Assembly: GCF_051521495.1 (NCBI RefSeq)
Contig: NZ_CP150355.1
Location: 10,292,001 to 10,356,000, forward strand
DNA from: Sorangium sp051521495
GTDB lineage: Bacteria > Myxococcota_A > Polyangia > Polyangiales > Polyangiaceae
Reading direction: 5' to 3'
Length of the DNA stretch: 64,000 bases
Part shown: one piece after another, positions 17,915 to 26,881 of the stretch
Layout: every line of letters begins with the position of its first letter
Position numbering within the stretch: the first letter of the stretch is position 1
The notes under the pieces: model-generated
Told to the model about the DNA's origin: nothing
The model's input: only the letters and a program-made list of their open reading frames with translations
Database searches by the model: none
Position numbers and translations under genes: made by a program

Positions 17915-18006
17915 TCATTTGATGAACCAGAGGATGTTATTGCGCCTAATTCCGCCTTGCGCGCAAGCAGGGCCACTCCGAACCCGTTCACCAGACCGAA
18001 GACCAC

Positions 18007-18048
18007 CCCTCTGTCATGCCAGCGGAGATATCGTCCGGTGTCAATGGG
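18007..18048 (+). repeat. ASGD-repeat fragment (case 1)
   Basis: Reads PLCHASGDIVRCQW, matching PLCEASGDAVPCQA on the minus strand near 48530 and PFYEASGSTIPCQD near 20035. It lies divergently at the 5' side of the nuclease-like gene. Preceding codons (ATPNPFTRPKTT) are only loosely similar. Confidence 0.5.
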
Positions 18049-18196
18049 CGCCGCTCGTCAGGCCTCCGGTGCCTCGGGCAGATGGAGGGCGCCTGGCCGG
18101 CCGTGCTCCCGGCGAGCGGCTCCTGGATCGTTCCGCTGTGAGGGTATGTGAGTCCCCGGCTCCCGCCTGCCGCGAGGCACGCCTGCCGCCAAGGGA

Positions 18197-18365
18197 TCAC
18201 GCCTCCTCGATCTCGACCACCCGCCACCATGACCCGGCCCGCCAGGTCGCGGCGAACAGTCCGCAGCTGTCGTAAGCAAGCTTCCAGCCCGAGGCCGGGG
18301 GCGATGGGCAGGAAGCGGGTTTCGGCCTCTTAAGCGATGGCGGCGAGCTCGTCACGCTCGATCAT
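18197..18365 (-). pseudogene. Broken copy of the 60-aa WWRVVEI protein
   Basis: Begins MIERDELAAIA then a stop. In a shifted frame it reads GWKLAYDSCGLFAATWRAGS then WWRVVEIEEA. This matches the intact gene at 48222-48404 (MIDPDELDAIA, LAYDGCGLFVATWQAGSWWR). It has both a nonsense change and a frameshift. Its flanking sequence is also homologous to 48405-48560. Confidence 0.6.
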
Positions 18366-18417
18366 GCCCGAGGTACCGACGGGATGGCAGCGTCGGCTGC
18401 GTGGCGTCGGATGGGGG

Positions 18418-18564
18418 CAGGTTCCCGCCGCAGATCTGCTGGGGCACGTCGCCCGTCGCGATCGAGTGCCGTCACCCCACGGGGAGGTCGAAGCTCGCGC
18501 TCTGCTGAAACTGCTCTGGTTGGTCGAGCCCCGGGAGCGCCGGGGGCTCATTCTCGAAAACTAG
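18418..18564 (+). pseudogene. ECF-sigma gene fragment (case 2)
   Basis: Reads VPAADLLGHVARRDRVPSPH then GEVEARALLKLLWLVEPRER, matching the linker and start of region 4 of the sigma gene at 15884-16463. It stops at RGLILEN, where the frame ends by a 4-bp overlap with the 3' end of the AbiJ-like gene. Both ends of the sigma gene are missing. Confidence 0.6.
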
Positions 18565-19898
18565 AACGGTATTTCATCATCGCTGCCGTAGTCATCCTGT
18601 TCTTTCGGTGCGAGCGCGTATTCAAAGCCGATGAACATACGAAGCTCCTCAAGTACTTGCTTCAACCTCGCGGGATCACGCGTTTCCCAATTTCCGATTC
18701 TGAATATGTTCCAGCCTTGCATCCTAAGCAGACGATCCTCTTTGAGGCGAGCGGCGTACCTTTCCTCGTTGGCGTCCCACCTATCGCCTACCCTTTCCGC
18801 GTAATGCTCGATGCCATCGACTTGAATCAGGAAATTTCTCGATTTCCAAAAGGCCACAAAGTCGAACCTCATCGTCGCATTGGCGTACTTGTAGCCCATT
18901 CTCTTGAGAGCTTCTCGATCGTTGGATCGCCAGTTGATCCAGGACTGCGGCAGCAAAGCGGGAATCGTGTCCTTTAATGACATGAATTCAATGCTTGGGA
19001 ATGCGCGACTCTCTTTGGGTCGTAGATGCGGGGCAACGAACATCTCCAAGTATGCCCTGAGAAACTGCTTCTCTGGGGGTGTCTGGCAGATGTTGATTAA
19101 TGTCGTGAGACAATTGCGCTGCAGTGCGCCTTGCGGGGTCTGGAGTGGGACTGCAGGGGCGATGTATTTCCCGAGCCGTTGCTTTGGCTGGGCCCACTGC
19201 TCAAAATCGTACATGCAGAAGTTCGGGTATACATCTCCGCGCAGAATGCCGACGGAATCGCTTTCGTGAAAGCTGAACGTTTGGCCCTGCGCGGTATCCT
19301 CGACGGCACCTGACGGCTTACCGTGAAGCCCAATTGGAATGCCATACGGAAAGCGTGCGTCGAAACTTGTGCCGGCCTCAGTGCGTGAGCTTGTGATGCT
19401 CGCGGTGGCGCACTGCTTCGCTGAAATCACCTGACCATCATGAGAGAGGGTGAAACCGCTCTCGTAGTCGGAGATGATCTCGTTGATAGCTGCCCGGAAT
19501 TCTTGCTGTCCGGTGGGCTTGTCGAAGTCTTGAAAGTGCCATCCGCAGTCATTGAAGCCGTGATATCGCCCAGTGCTCTTATCCGGCTTTGATACCAGGT
19601 CGTATAGCAGTTCGATAATGCTGAATATGTCAGATTCCGAGTAATTGCTGTGGTGTTTATGTATTGGCCACAGATCCCGTTTTCGCAATTTTAGGAAGAA
19701 GAAGCCTTCAATGTCGCTGCCTGCTGTCCCGGGAACATTGCCAGCGTCAACGCACCAGATACCAAAGGCCTCGTCAAAATAGCCGTCGAGCGCGAAACGT
19801 TGGTAGATGGATCCAAAGAGCCCTCTGAGGGTCTCCAGGTCGATTCTAATTGGCCCCACGTCACCCGTACGAGCTGCGTAATAAAGCTTCTTCGACAT
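18561..19898 (-). CDS. AbiJ-like N-terminal domain fused to a DUF559/Vsr-like nuclease, defence candidate
   Basis: 445 aa with CAGGTAG upstream of the ATG; distinctly lower GC than neighbours. Residues ~30-160 resemble AbiJ N-terminal domains (IIELLYDLVSKP, GWHFQDFDKPTGQQEFRAAI, then NEIISDYESGFTLSHDGQ). Residues ~275-405 form a DUF559/Vsr-like endonuclease: Glu277 in PPEKQFLRAYLE, Asp346 in RFDFVAFW, QVDG at 359-362, then RLKEDRLLRMQGWNIFRIGN. It may cleave nucleic acid on infection, but no partner gene is in operon. It is tail to tail with a sigma-gene fragment. Confidence 0.65.
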   Translation of the reverse strand: MSKKLYYAARTGDVGPIRIDLETLRGLFGSIYQRFALDGYFDEAFGIWCVDAGNVPGTAGSDIEGFFFLKLRKRDLWPIHKHHSNYSESDIFSIIELLYDLVSKPDKSTGRYHGFNDCGWHFQDFDKPTGQQEFRAAINEIISDYESGFTLSHDGQVISAKQCATASITSSRTEAGTSFDARFPYGIPIGLHGKPSGAVEDTAQGQTFSFHESDSVGILRGDVYPNFCMYDFEQWAQPKQRLGKYIAPAVPLQTPQGALQRNCLTTLINICQTPPEKQFLRAYLEMFVAPHLRPKESRAFPSIEFMSLKDTIPALLPQSWINWRSNDREALKRMGYKYANATMRFDFVAFWKSRNFLIQVDGIEHYAERVGDRWDANEERYAARLKEDRLLRMQGWNIFRIGNWETRDPARLKQVLEELRMFIGFEYALAPKEQDDYGSDDEIPF

Positions 19899-19959
19899 AT
19901 GCTACCTGAACCTGTCAACGTACTGCGGATCCGACGAGCGCTCGGCGCTAGCGGAATGG

Positions 19960-20090
19960 ATTGTGCCGCTTCGCGCAGGCGCTCGATGGTATCTCCCTGG
20001 TCCTCGCGATCGCTCCGGCTACCCCCATAGCTACCCCATTCTACGAGGCCAGCGGAAGTACCATCCCGTGTCAAGACGGGGCATGCGCTG
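19960..20090 (+). repeat. ISLVLA/ASGD repeat (case 2)
   Basis: Reads CRFAQALDGISLVLAIAPAT then PIATPFYEASGSTIPCQDG. It is homologous to the minus-strand sequences at 48530-48640 and 44040-44110 and partly to 18007-18048. It resembles the signal peptide and start of a small exported protein, but no complete gene is clear. It is divergent from the AbiJ-like gene. Confidence 0.55.
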
Positions 20091-20386
20091 GGCAGGGGGG
20101 CAGTAGCCAGGGCAGGGGGATAGGGTTGGCCGTTAGAGTGGGGACCCTACTGACACCTACATCGTTACGTGGCCGTGCCCGCTCGTTCGGCTCCCGGCTG
20201 CTCCAGCATCCAGACTCGGACCCGGGAGCTGCCCCCGCCGGCCTGGTGCCCGTCGCGGAACTCCGTAAAGTCCCGTGCCCTGGCATCACCTGCCGCGCCC
20301 GACTCCTGTGGTCTTGCTCACACTGGTCCGCCTCAAATCCAGCAATACTAAAATTTGTGGCTTACACGCAGGTCACAAAGAGAAAA

Positions 20387-20408
20387 AGACACGGCTTTCG
20401 CCGTGTCT
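20387..20408 (-). terminator. Rho-independent terminator on the minus strand
   Basis: Perfect 9-bp stem AGACACGGC / GCCGTGTCT with a 4-nt loop. On the minus strand it is followed by TTTTTCTCTTTG. It lies directly after the tmRNA/tRNA-like 3' remnant. Confidence 0.7.
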
Positions 20409-20411
20409 CTG

Positions 20412-20450
20412 TTGTGGAGGCGCCGGGAATCGAAACGCCTGCCGACGATG
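20412..20450 (-). ncRNA. 3' end remnant of a tmRNA or tRNA
   Basis: Minus strand reads GGCAGGCGTTTCGATTCCCG then GCGCCTCCACAA. This resembles the T-loop TTCGATTC, acceptor strand CGCCTCCAC and terminator of bacterial tmRNA (or tRNA-Ser/Leu). The T stem does not pair well and no 5' half or anticodon was found upstream, so it is a fragment. Such 3' ends are classic attachment scars of integrases. Confidence 0.4.
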
Positions 20451-20500
20451 GGGATCCGCAGGGATCGCGTAGGTTTCCGCATGAGGCGGGCGCGGCAACC

Positions 20501-20746
20501 GTGCCATCGACGGCAGCTAAGTGCGCGGAACGTCGTAAGTCAGACGAATCCCGGACGAAACCGGAGGACCCGCGGACGGTGCTGCTCCGCCAGCTCGCGG
20601 AAGGCATGACGGAGGCGCTCGCGGCGGGCGACGTCGAGGCGGCGCGCATCGCCCACGAGACCATCGGGCGCCTGCTCGGCACGCCCGACGCCGACGCGGG
20701 CGGCGTCATCGACCTCGCCGCCGAGCGCACTCGGCGCGGCGGGTAG
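20501..20746 (+). CDS. Small AGD-motif protein
   Basis: About 81 aa from the GTG at 20501; the start is a guess. The core is LLRQLAEGMTEALAAGDVEA then ARIAHETIGRLLGTPDADAG and ends VIDLAAERTRRGG. It is the best-preserved member of the repeated family. A second partial copy of its DNA begins 15 bp after the stop. Predicted helical, cytosolic; function unknown. Confidence 0.5.
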   Translation: MPSTAAKCAERRKSDESRTKPEDPRTVLLRQLAEGMTEALAAGDVEAARIAHETIGRLLGTPDADAGGVIDLAAERTRRGG

Positions 20747-20759
20747 CCCCGGCTGGCCC

Positions 20760-20880
20760 GCGCTCGCGGCGGGCGACGTCGAGGCGGCGCGCATCGCCCA
20801 CGAGACCATCGGGCGCCTGCTCGGCGGCGCCCGCGGGCCGGCGTGGGCGGCACATCGAGATCGCGACTGAGCGCAGCCGG
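20760..20880 (+). repeat. Partial duplicate of the AGD-motif gene
   Basis: Starts CGCTCGCGGCGGGCGACGTC and reads LAAGDVEAARIAHETIGRLL before decaying. It is ~97% identical to 20616-20682 at the start. With 22520 and 22672 it brackets the Nmad2 cassette. Confidence 0.7.
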
Positions 20881-20954
20881 CGCGTAAGCCCTCAACGTTG
20901 CGAAGATCGCTGAGGCGCTTCCGCGTCGCCGCCGGTAGGCTGTCGTTCGTGACG

Positions 20955-21647
20955 ATGCCCCGCCTCTACTCGTACTGCATCCCCTTCGACGACGGTGCCG
21001 CCCCGAACCCGTTCTGGGGGACGTGCTCGCTCGTCATCTGCAAGCCTAGCATCCGCCGCACCGCTCAGGTGGGCGACTGGATCGCGGGCACGGGGGCGAA
21101 GTACGCGCGGCTTGGAGACGGCACGACCCGAGACCTGTCCGGCCGCCTCGTCTACGCGATGAGGGTTACGAGGAAGATGACGATGCGGGAGTACGACGCC
21201 TTCACGAAGGCGGAGCTGCCGGAGAAGATCCCCGTCTGGACCGACCCGGATCGTCACCGCCGCCTCGGCGATTCGATCTACGACTTCTCCGGCTTGAAGA
21301 TCGCGCAGCGGCCGGGTGTCCACGGGACGGCCAACCAGGAGCGTGACCTCTCGGGTCAGTTCGCCTTGCTCTCGACCCACTTCTTTTACTTCGGCGCGAA
21401 CGCAGTCGAGCTGCCGCCCGACCTACGGCCCATCGCGCAGAACCGACAGGGCCACCGGTGCCGTTTGAACGAGTCGTACGTCACGGCCTTCCTCGCCTGG
21501 ATCGATGGGCGGGGATACGAGCCGGGCGGCATCCACGGCGAGCCTTTGCTCGATCTCTTCCAGGAGGAGTCCGGGCGACGCTGGTGCGCCGGTTGTCGAG
21601 CGGAAGAGGACGAGCACGACGACGAGGTCGTGGACGCGATCTGTTAG
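20955..21647 (+). CDS. Nmad2 (nucleotide modification associated domain 2) protein
   Basis: 230 aa from the ATG at 20955. The N-terminal pattern PRLYSYCIPFDDGAAPNPFW, then CSLVICKPSIRRTAQVGDWI and AGTGAKYARL, and LVYAMRVTRKMTMREYDAF fits Nmad2, a family predicted from gene context to act in modified-DNA or nucleotide metabolism of phages and defence loci. The middle GDSIYDFSGLKIAQ also fits. The C-terminus has a CAGC pair. The next gene follows after 67 bp with a strong RBS, so the two likely form a cassette. Both sides carry AGD-gene repeats. Confidence 0.7.
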   Translation: MPRLYSYCIPFDDGAAPNPFWGTCSLVICKPSIRRTAQVGDWIAGTGAKYARLGDGTTRDLSGRLVYAMRVTRKMTMREYDAFTKAELPEKIPVWTDPDRHRRLGDSIYDFSGLKIAQRPGVHGTANQERDLSGQFALLSTHFFYFGANAVELPPDLRPIAQNRQGHRCRLNESYVTAFLAWIDGRGYEPGGIHGEPLLDLFQEESGRRWCAGCRAEEDEHDDEVVDAIC

Positions 21648-21714
21648 CATCTCCGTCGAAGGCAGGCATGGCCCGCCAGCACGCAGGCAACGGCGTTCTA
21701 TAAGGGAGGTACGC

Positions 21715-22467
21715 GTGAGTTTCGATTCGCTGAGAGGACTGCCGGAGCGGCTGTACAGGGGGATCAGCCACCCGATGGCAGTGCAGCTTGCTCGCGACGT
21801 TGGCGTTGGTCCCTTCCGGAAACTCGCCGACGCCGCATTGAATGAGGGCAAGGCCGACGGTGCTGTGTGCGACTTCTTGTCGGCGTCGCTCAAGAAGATG
21901 ATGGATCGCCAACATCAGCTTGTTGGGTATGTGCCCCCAGCGTGGACGAAGCAGCACCAACTCCGCACGCTCGTCGAGATCATCGGTGGCATCGCAGTCG
22001 GCTCCGTGGAGACGGGCGACCACGTATTGTATGATTACGACGCGCTCCTCTCGCCTGACGTTGGCCGCTCGACAGACTCGGTGACACTCTCCCCCAAGGT
22101 TGCGATCCTCTATGCATACGGGATTAAGACGGACGACTTCTTCGAGAGCCGCGCGGTGACGTTCTACTCCGGCAAGCCAACCACCGCGCCGCATGTCGCG
22201 CTGCTGGTCGCCGCCACCAAGGGTCAGCAGGTGGACAACCCCGCTTTCGATCGCTTGAAGCTCTGGTACCAGCACCATGACGATCCGAAGGTCCACGCAA
22301 CCGTCGACGAGGTGAAAAAGCGCGTGACCAGGGACGAGGAACGCCTGCTCCGGGAGGTCGCTCGGGTCGACAAACTCGTTGACCTGCCGCCGTTCGACGT
22401 AGCCGACGCCGGGCGCTCGCTTGACGCCGCCGCCGACAAGCTGCGGACGGAAGGCGTAGCCCGGTGA
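21715..22467 (+). CDS. Unknown protein paired with Nmad2
   Basis: 250 aa, GTG start with AAGGGAGGT 4 nt upstream. Mostly alpha-helical and soluble. Visible segments are LPERLYRGISHPMAVQLARD, KMMDRQHQLVGYVPPAWT and a charged C-terminal helix (VKKRVTRDEERLLREVARVD). No family recognised. Its position immediately after the Nmad2 gene suggests a joint function. Confidence 0.6.
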   Translation: MSFDSLRGLPERLYRGISHPMAVQLARDVGVGPFRKLADAALNEGKADGAVCDFLSASLKKMMDRQHQLVGYVPPAWTKQHQLRTLVEIIGGIAVGSVETGDHVLYDYDALLSPDVGRSTDSVTLSPKVAILYAYGIKTDDFFESRAVTFYSGKPTTAPHVALLVAATKGQQVDNPAFDRLKLWYQHHDDPKVHATVDEVKKRVTRDEERLLREVARVDKLVDLPPFDVADAGRSLDAAADKLRTEGVAR

Positions 22468-22519
22468 TTGGTCCGGAGCGGGCGGCGGTGCGGCGGGTAG
22501 CGCCCGCTGGGGCCGCGCC

Positions 22520-22654
22520 GCGCTCGCGGCGGGCGACGTGGAGGCGGCGCGCATCGCTCACGAGACCATCGGGCGGCTGCTCGGCGCGTCTGGGGCCGAC
22601 GCAGCCGGCGTCATCGACCTCGCCGCTGAGCGCAGCCGCCGCCGCGGCGGGTAG
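22520..22654 (+). repeat. AGD-motif gene duplicate
   Basis: Reads LAAGDVEAARIAHETIGRLL, GASGADAAGVIDLAAERSRR, then a stop. Nearly identical in DNA to 20616-20746. Lacks the N-terminal part. Confidence 0.7.
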
Positions 22655-22663
22655 CGCCGGCTG

Positions 22664-22800
22664 GGCGGCGCTCGGGGCGGGCGACGTGGAGGCGGCGCGC
22701 ATCGCTCACGAGACCATGGGACGGCTGCTCGGCGCGGCAGTTGCGGTATCAAGTGACGATATCGACCTTGCAGCAGAGCGCGGGCGTCGGATCGGATATC
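22664..22800 (+). repeat. AGD-motif gene duplicate, most diverged
   Basis: Reads LGAGDVEAARIAHETMGRLL then DDIDLAAERGRR. It forms a tandem with the copy at 22520 and runs toward the DUF4238 gene. Confidence 0.65.
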
Positions 22801-22891
22801 CGATGACGTTACCGCGCTGCTCCGCTCATCCCGAGCGAGATGCAAGGCGGCACGCTCGCAATCATTACATGTTATGCATGTCTACAAGAAT

Positions 22892-23653
22892 TCACAGGGG
22901 CTTGATAAACGAAAGCGCACGACCCGGAGCTCGTGGGTTAACTGAGACGTAGTTTATGATGGCCGTCGGCGCTGGGAGGGGCACAAATCCTGAAGTCGCT
23001 CGCTGAGGCACAGGGCTCATCATCTGCTGAAGAGCTGACCTGTTGGCCGGAGCTGCCTGCATAATCAAGCATCTTTGTGCCTGTTCGCACGCAAGGCGGT
23101 TGAGCAGCCGAACGTCATCGCCCGATGCAGATTTGCTAGCGAGCGAGAAGAACTTTGCTGAGGCCGAAACGATTACTCTCTTCGGGCTTACCGGAAGAAT
23201 GAAGCACTGTTCTTGTGGGTGACCATCCCCATACACGATTAGGGGGTCGTCCGACGTGATAAGCTCTTCGGAGCCGGCGACGACCACGACGGCTTCCTGC
23301 CGCATGCCGAGATTCATGGCCTTGCTGGCCGCAAGAATATATGTGCGATAGCGCGTTGCGTCCAGGATAGCGCGGTTGCGCATCTTCAGCCGCCATAGAT
23401 GCGGCGCAAGGTCGTCGAGAGCAGTGTCCGGATCCATGCTAGCGAGTCGCGCCAGTGCCCCCTCTTGCTCTCTGAAGAGCGCATCGTCCTCTTTAGGGAA
23501 GCGACTGTAATAGTCTTTGCATACACAGAGGTTCTCAACGCTGGTGCGATAGACCTTTTGCCGCTCTACTACGGTCACCTGGGAGTCTCGCCCGGCCGAG
23601 GGATCCGGTGAAAAGGCTTTCATGTATCCCGCGGGGACGAAGTGTGCTCGCAT
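22892..23653 (-). CDS. DUF4238 family protein
   Basis: 253 aa, AGGAGAG upstream of the ATG. It opens MRAHFVPAGYMKAFS, the usual (K)xHFVPxxYLxxF start of DUF4238. It also has the conserved LITSDDPLIVY and FILPVSPKRVIVSAS motifs. The family is of unknown function but frequent in defence and mobile regions. Lower GC than flanks, and it stands alone, pointing toward the AGD repeats. Confidence 0.72.
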   Translation of the reverse strand: MRAHFVPAGYMKAFSPDPSAGRDSQVTVVERQKVYRTSVENLCVCKDYYSRFPKEDDALFREQEGALARLASMDPDTALDDLAPHLWRLKMRNRAILDATRYRTYILAASKAMNLGMRQEAVVVVAGSEELITSDDPLIVYGDGHPQEQCFILPVSPKRVIVSASAKFFSLASKSASGDDVRLLNRLACEQAQRCLIMQAAPANRSALQQMMSPVPQRATSGFVPLPAPTAIINYVSVNPRAPGRALSFIKPL

Positions 23654-23941
23654 CGAGCTCTCTCCTGGGTATTGTTGGATCTATGCCGGTGCGCCACGTA
23701 CAGCGACGTCCCGCAAGACGGTGACAACAAGACGACCGTCTCGTTGTCGGAAAGCCGGCCGGTGCGATTCGGGAGTGGCCGAGCATGGGAGTCGATTGCT
23801 CTTCTCATCCTGACCACGTAAGCTGGCCGGACAAGTATATACCTATGTCCCCAGGCGGGCCAAGGAACCAGTGCGCGTTCAGGACGGGAGGACGTGCCCC
23901 CCGCCCGGCCGCTGTCCGTTCCGCAGACCAGCCCGCCGGCC

Positions 23942-24113
23942 GCATCACCTGGCTTGCCGTCCATGGGGACGACCCCGCTCAAGATCATGCAGCGCGCCGG
24001 TCACGCCGGTTTCCAGGCGACGCAGGGCTACATCCACGAGGCTGAGGCCGTCCGCGCGGGATTTGACGACGTTTTCCCGCCGCTACCGCTCTCGCTCTGG
24101 GAGGGTAGTGTCT
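23942..24113 (+). pseudogene. Tyrosine recombinase C-terminal remnant
   Basis: First frame RITWLAVHGDDP, then after a frameshift near GACCCC the frame PLKIMQRAGHAGFQATQGYI then HEAEAVRAGFDDVFPPLP. This is the end of an integrase, including the conserved GH and the Tyr of the active site. The N-terminal two thirds are missing. It suggests an older element at this spot. Confidence 0.65.
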
Positions 24114-24333
24114 CGTCTGGGAATCGTCCGCAAGGCGCGCAAGCGCGCTGGAGGCGCAGGGAAGCGAACCCGGTGCAAGACGTGCCGGACGCGGGGGCTG
24201 CGAAGGTCGCCCTCGGCGCTGGATCCGGGGCTCCGAGGCGATGCGGAGCGAGCCCTCGGCGGGCGATCAGGATGCGAGGCCTGGGCCGCGCCGACGATCG
24301 ATGCGCTCCCGCAGTCAACAGAACGGGCGGCCC

Positions 24334-24528
24334 TCAGCCCAGCCGCTCCCGCTCCCACCGCACCTGGGCGGCGATGGCGTCGTCCGCGGCGCGCACGCCC
24401 TCGACGAAGAGCTCCGCGTGGGCGGGGTTGTCCAGGTTGAGGCCGAGCCGGAGCAGCAGGGTGCGGTCGCGCTGCGGGACGGAACGGAGGATCTCGGCAG
24501 CTGAGCAGGGATAGCGAGCGGGACGCAC
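24334..24528 (-). CDS. Small hypothetical protein or gene fragment
   Basis: 64 aa; reads AAEILRSVPQRDRTLLLRLG then LNLDNPAHAELFVEGVRAAD and a charged end. Composition is protein-like but no family or good RBS is seen. An overlapping frame upstream (VSEEGDRVEIDVRPDASRTE) also looks coding, so this may be a frameshifted remnant of one larger gene. Confidence 0.3.
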   Translation of the reverse strand: MRPARYPCSAAEILRSVPQRDRTLLLRLGLNLDNPAHAELFVEGVRAADDAIAAQVRWERERLG

Positions 24529-24529
24529 G

Positions 24530-26341
24530 CTGCGAGTGTACCAGAGGAGCGATCGGACGGTGCGGCCGAGCGGCTGGCTCTCGCATGAGCCGCGAACTCG
24601 GTGCGGCTGGCGTCGGGGCGAACATCGATCTCCACCCGGTCGCCTTCCTCAGACACCGACGTCGCTGTGAAGGCGACCCCGGCGGGAGGCTCACCGCTGC
24701 CTCCGCCACCGGTGCCATCGGGGCTGCCGCCGTGCCGTGGTGCCGCGGAGGGCGAGAGCCGCCGTGTGGTGCACGGAGCTCGGCGGGCGCGCTCCGGGGT
24801 CGCACAAGATGAGAAATGCTGTGCGTGATGCCCGAGAATGCGCCTTCTCGGGCGTCAGCGGCTCCGCAGGGTACCGAGCCCACTGTTTGAGGCGCATCTA
24901 TCTGGAGGAGATGATCCACGACGCCGTCCACCCGACCGAGCTCACGTTGCCAGCGAATCGACGCCGCCGTCTGCCTGGTTGAGTACGCGGGGTGGCGGCT
25001 GCGGAGATCAAGAGGCACGCCGGGCGCTCCGCGGGAGCGGCTGCAGCCACATGATGGACGCACGCGAGCTCGGGATCGCACCGGCGTCGCGCTGCTTGGC
25101 GCCGGAGCAGACAGCAGCCGCGGGGTCGAGGTGGACGCCGCCGCGCGCGGAGCCGTCGCCGGGTCGAGGTTCACCTGGATGACGTCGCGCGCGAAGTCGG
25201 CACGGCGCGCGTCGGCCAGCTGGCGCCCGTTCTGCGCGACGTACATGGCGCCGGAGCAGACAGGAAGGCCGCATTCCTCGCTCCAGAGAGGCCGCATGTG
25301 CGCGGGGCCGCCGACGGCGCGCTACATGGCGCTCGAGCAGACAGGCCGCAGGGCCGAGGTCCGCGACCGCTCTGCGCGCGGGGATCGAGGTGGACGCCGG
25401 CGAGTTCCGGGCCGTCGATGCCCGTGTGCTCAAGCGCGTCGAGCCCGGCCGTCGCTCGTTGCCAGCGAGGGCGTCCAAGCCGCGCGTGATCGCGGCGCGG
25501 CAGAATCGTGAGGTACGCGGCGCGCCCGCCCTTGTCGCGCGGGCGCCGTCGATCGAAGACCCGCGGGCGCGCAACGGCATGATCGAGCTCTTGATCCGTC
25601 TGTTCTCCCGCTTCGCTCGCCGGAGTACCGCGCGCGGTGTGATCGAGGTGATAGCGCTCCTGGGCGATCTGGATCGTCTGCGCGTGGTGACCGGCGTACG
25701 CGCGGCTCGGCAGCTCGACGACGCCGAGAGGCCCGCCTGCCGGGGCAACAGCGGCGACGCCAGCGAGCAGCGGCGAGCGCTGCGGGACCGTCCGGGCTGC
25801 GATGCGGTGCCTGCGGAGCCCCATCGGGCCACCCGTAGCCGGTCTCATGGCTGCCCGCCAATGGGGCCACGACGTGTGACGCTCGCGCCGACACGGACGC
25901 GCGAGCGACGTCGTGCAGGCGCGTGAGCGCTAGCGCGTCGTCGCCGCCGACCGCGCAGGCCACCGTCAGGCGCCGCGCTCGCGGGCGGCGTGGCCGCACG
26001 AGCGACGTCGTGCCGCGCCACGCGCGTGGCCGTCACAGCGCGCGGCCACCGCTGCCTGCGCGCGGCGCCGCGCTGGGTCGGGCTTGCAGCCGACACGCGC
26101 AGCCCGGGGCGCGTGGCCGGTAGCGCGCTCTCGCGGCGGCGCGGGCAGGCAGCTGGCGCCCGTAGGCCGACACGCGCCGGAGCCGCGCAGGTCGCTGCGC
26201 GCTGGCGCACGCTCTGGACGGTACGACCCCTGGCCCGTGTAGTGTTCTCGTCTAGATTCCGTTTGACGCCGATCCTGTGATCAGAAGAATGGGCCGCGTC
26301 GCCACGCTGTTCGCGTGTTTCGGACGACCGTGAGGGAGACG
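24530..26341. other. Long GC-rich region without a recognised gene
   Basis: About 1.8 kb of decayed sequence. TGGCGCCGGAGCAGACAG recurs near 25098, 25248 and (with changes) 25326. Several overlapping frames exist, including one on the minus strand at ~25390-25790, but none shows a family signature. Probably debris of mobile elements. Confidence 0.4.
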
Positions 26342-26881
26342 ATGAGGACGACAGACCGGCAGATCTCATCGTCGGCAATGTTCGGTCTCCTGCTCAGTGT
26401 CGTTCCGACGCAGGCCGACGCCTCTGAGCTGAGTGCCGGAATTAGCTTCGGGGGGATCCAGGCTGGCACCGTGACGCACCTGGCGGTGAGTCCGCACGCG
26501 GGAATATCGTGGCGCATCAACGGCAACATCCTATTAAATGTTCACGATCTGCTCAGCGTCGTGCCTCCAATCCAGATAGGTGGGGCCGGTGTCTACAATA
26601 GCACCATCGCCGCTCTCGGATATGGTTGGAAGAATGGCGATTTTAGTGCGGGCCCATCCGTTGCGATCTACTTCATGCCGGCTTGCGGAAGTACATTGTG
26701 TGGGCACGTTGCCGGGATGGCGGTAGGCGCGCATGCGCAAACCAACGCGTACGTTGCAGGGCCGCTCGGCGTCTCGCTGAGCGCCAATGTGGATTGGATC
26801 GGCGGGAGCAGCCTTGTACTCCCAGGCTACGTGTCCGTACTTGTCGTCGTCGGTCCTGTGCTTCGATGGAGCATAAGATGA
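26342..26881 (+). CDS. Exported beta-rich protein, first gene of an overlapping three-gene operon
   Basis: 179 aa from the ATG at 26342 (GAGGGAGACG upstream). The N-terminus is a probable signal peptide ending VPTQADA. The mature part is Gly-rich with alternating strands (GISFGGIQAGTVTHLAVSPH, YGWKNGDFSAGPSVAIYF, GYVSVLVVVGPVLRWSIR). It looks like a small outer-membrane barrel ending in an aromatic-basic strand. The stop overlaps the next ATG (ATGA). No family recognised. Confidence 0.6.
   Translation: MRTTDRQISSSAMFGLLLSVVPTQADASELSAGISFGGIQAGTVTHLAVSPHAGISWRINGNILLNVHDLLSVVPPIQIGGAGVYNSTIAALGYGWKNGDFSAGPSVAIYFMPACGSTLCGHVAGMAVGAHAQTNAYVAGPLGVSLSANVDWIGGSSLVLPGYVSVLVVVGPVLRWSIR

Noticed and set aside
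25098..25345. Repeated GGCGCCGGAGCAGACAG taken as a mobile element end
   Set aside because: Copies are few, degenerate and not paired with inverted ends or a transposase.
25390..25926. 178-codon plus-strand frame in the decayed region
   Set aside because: No start signal, no family; overlapping minus-strand frame is equally plausible, so neither is called.
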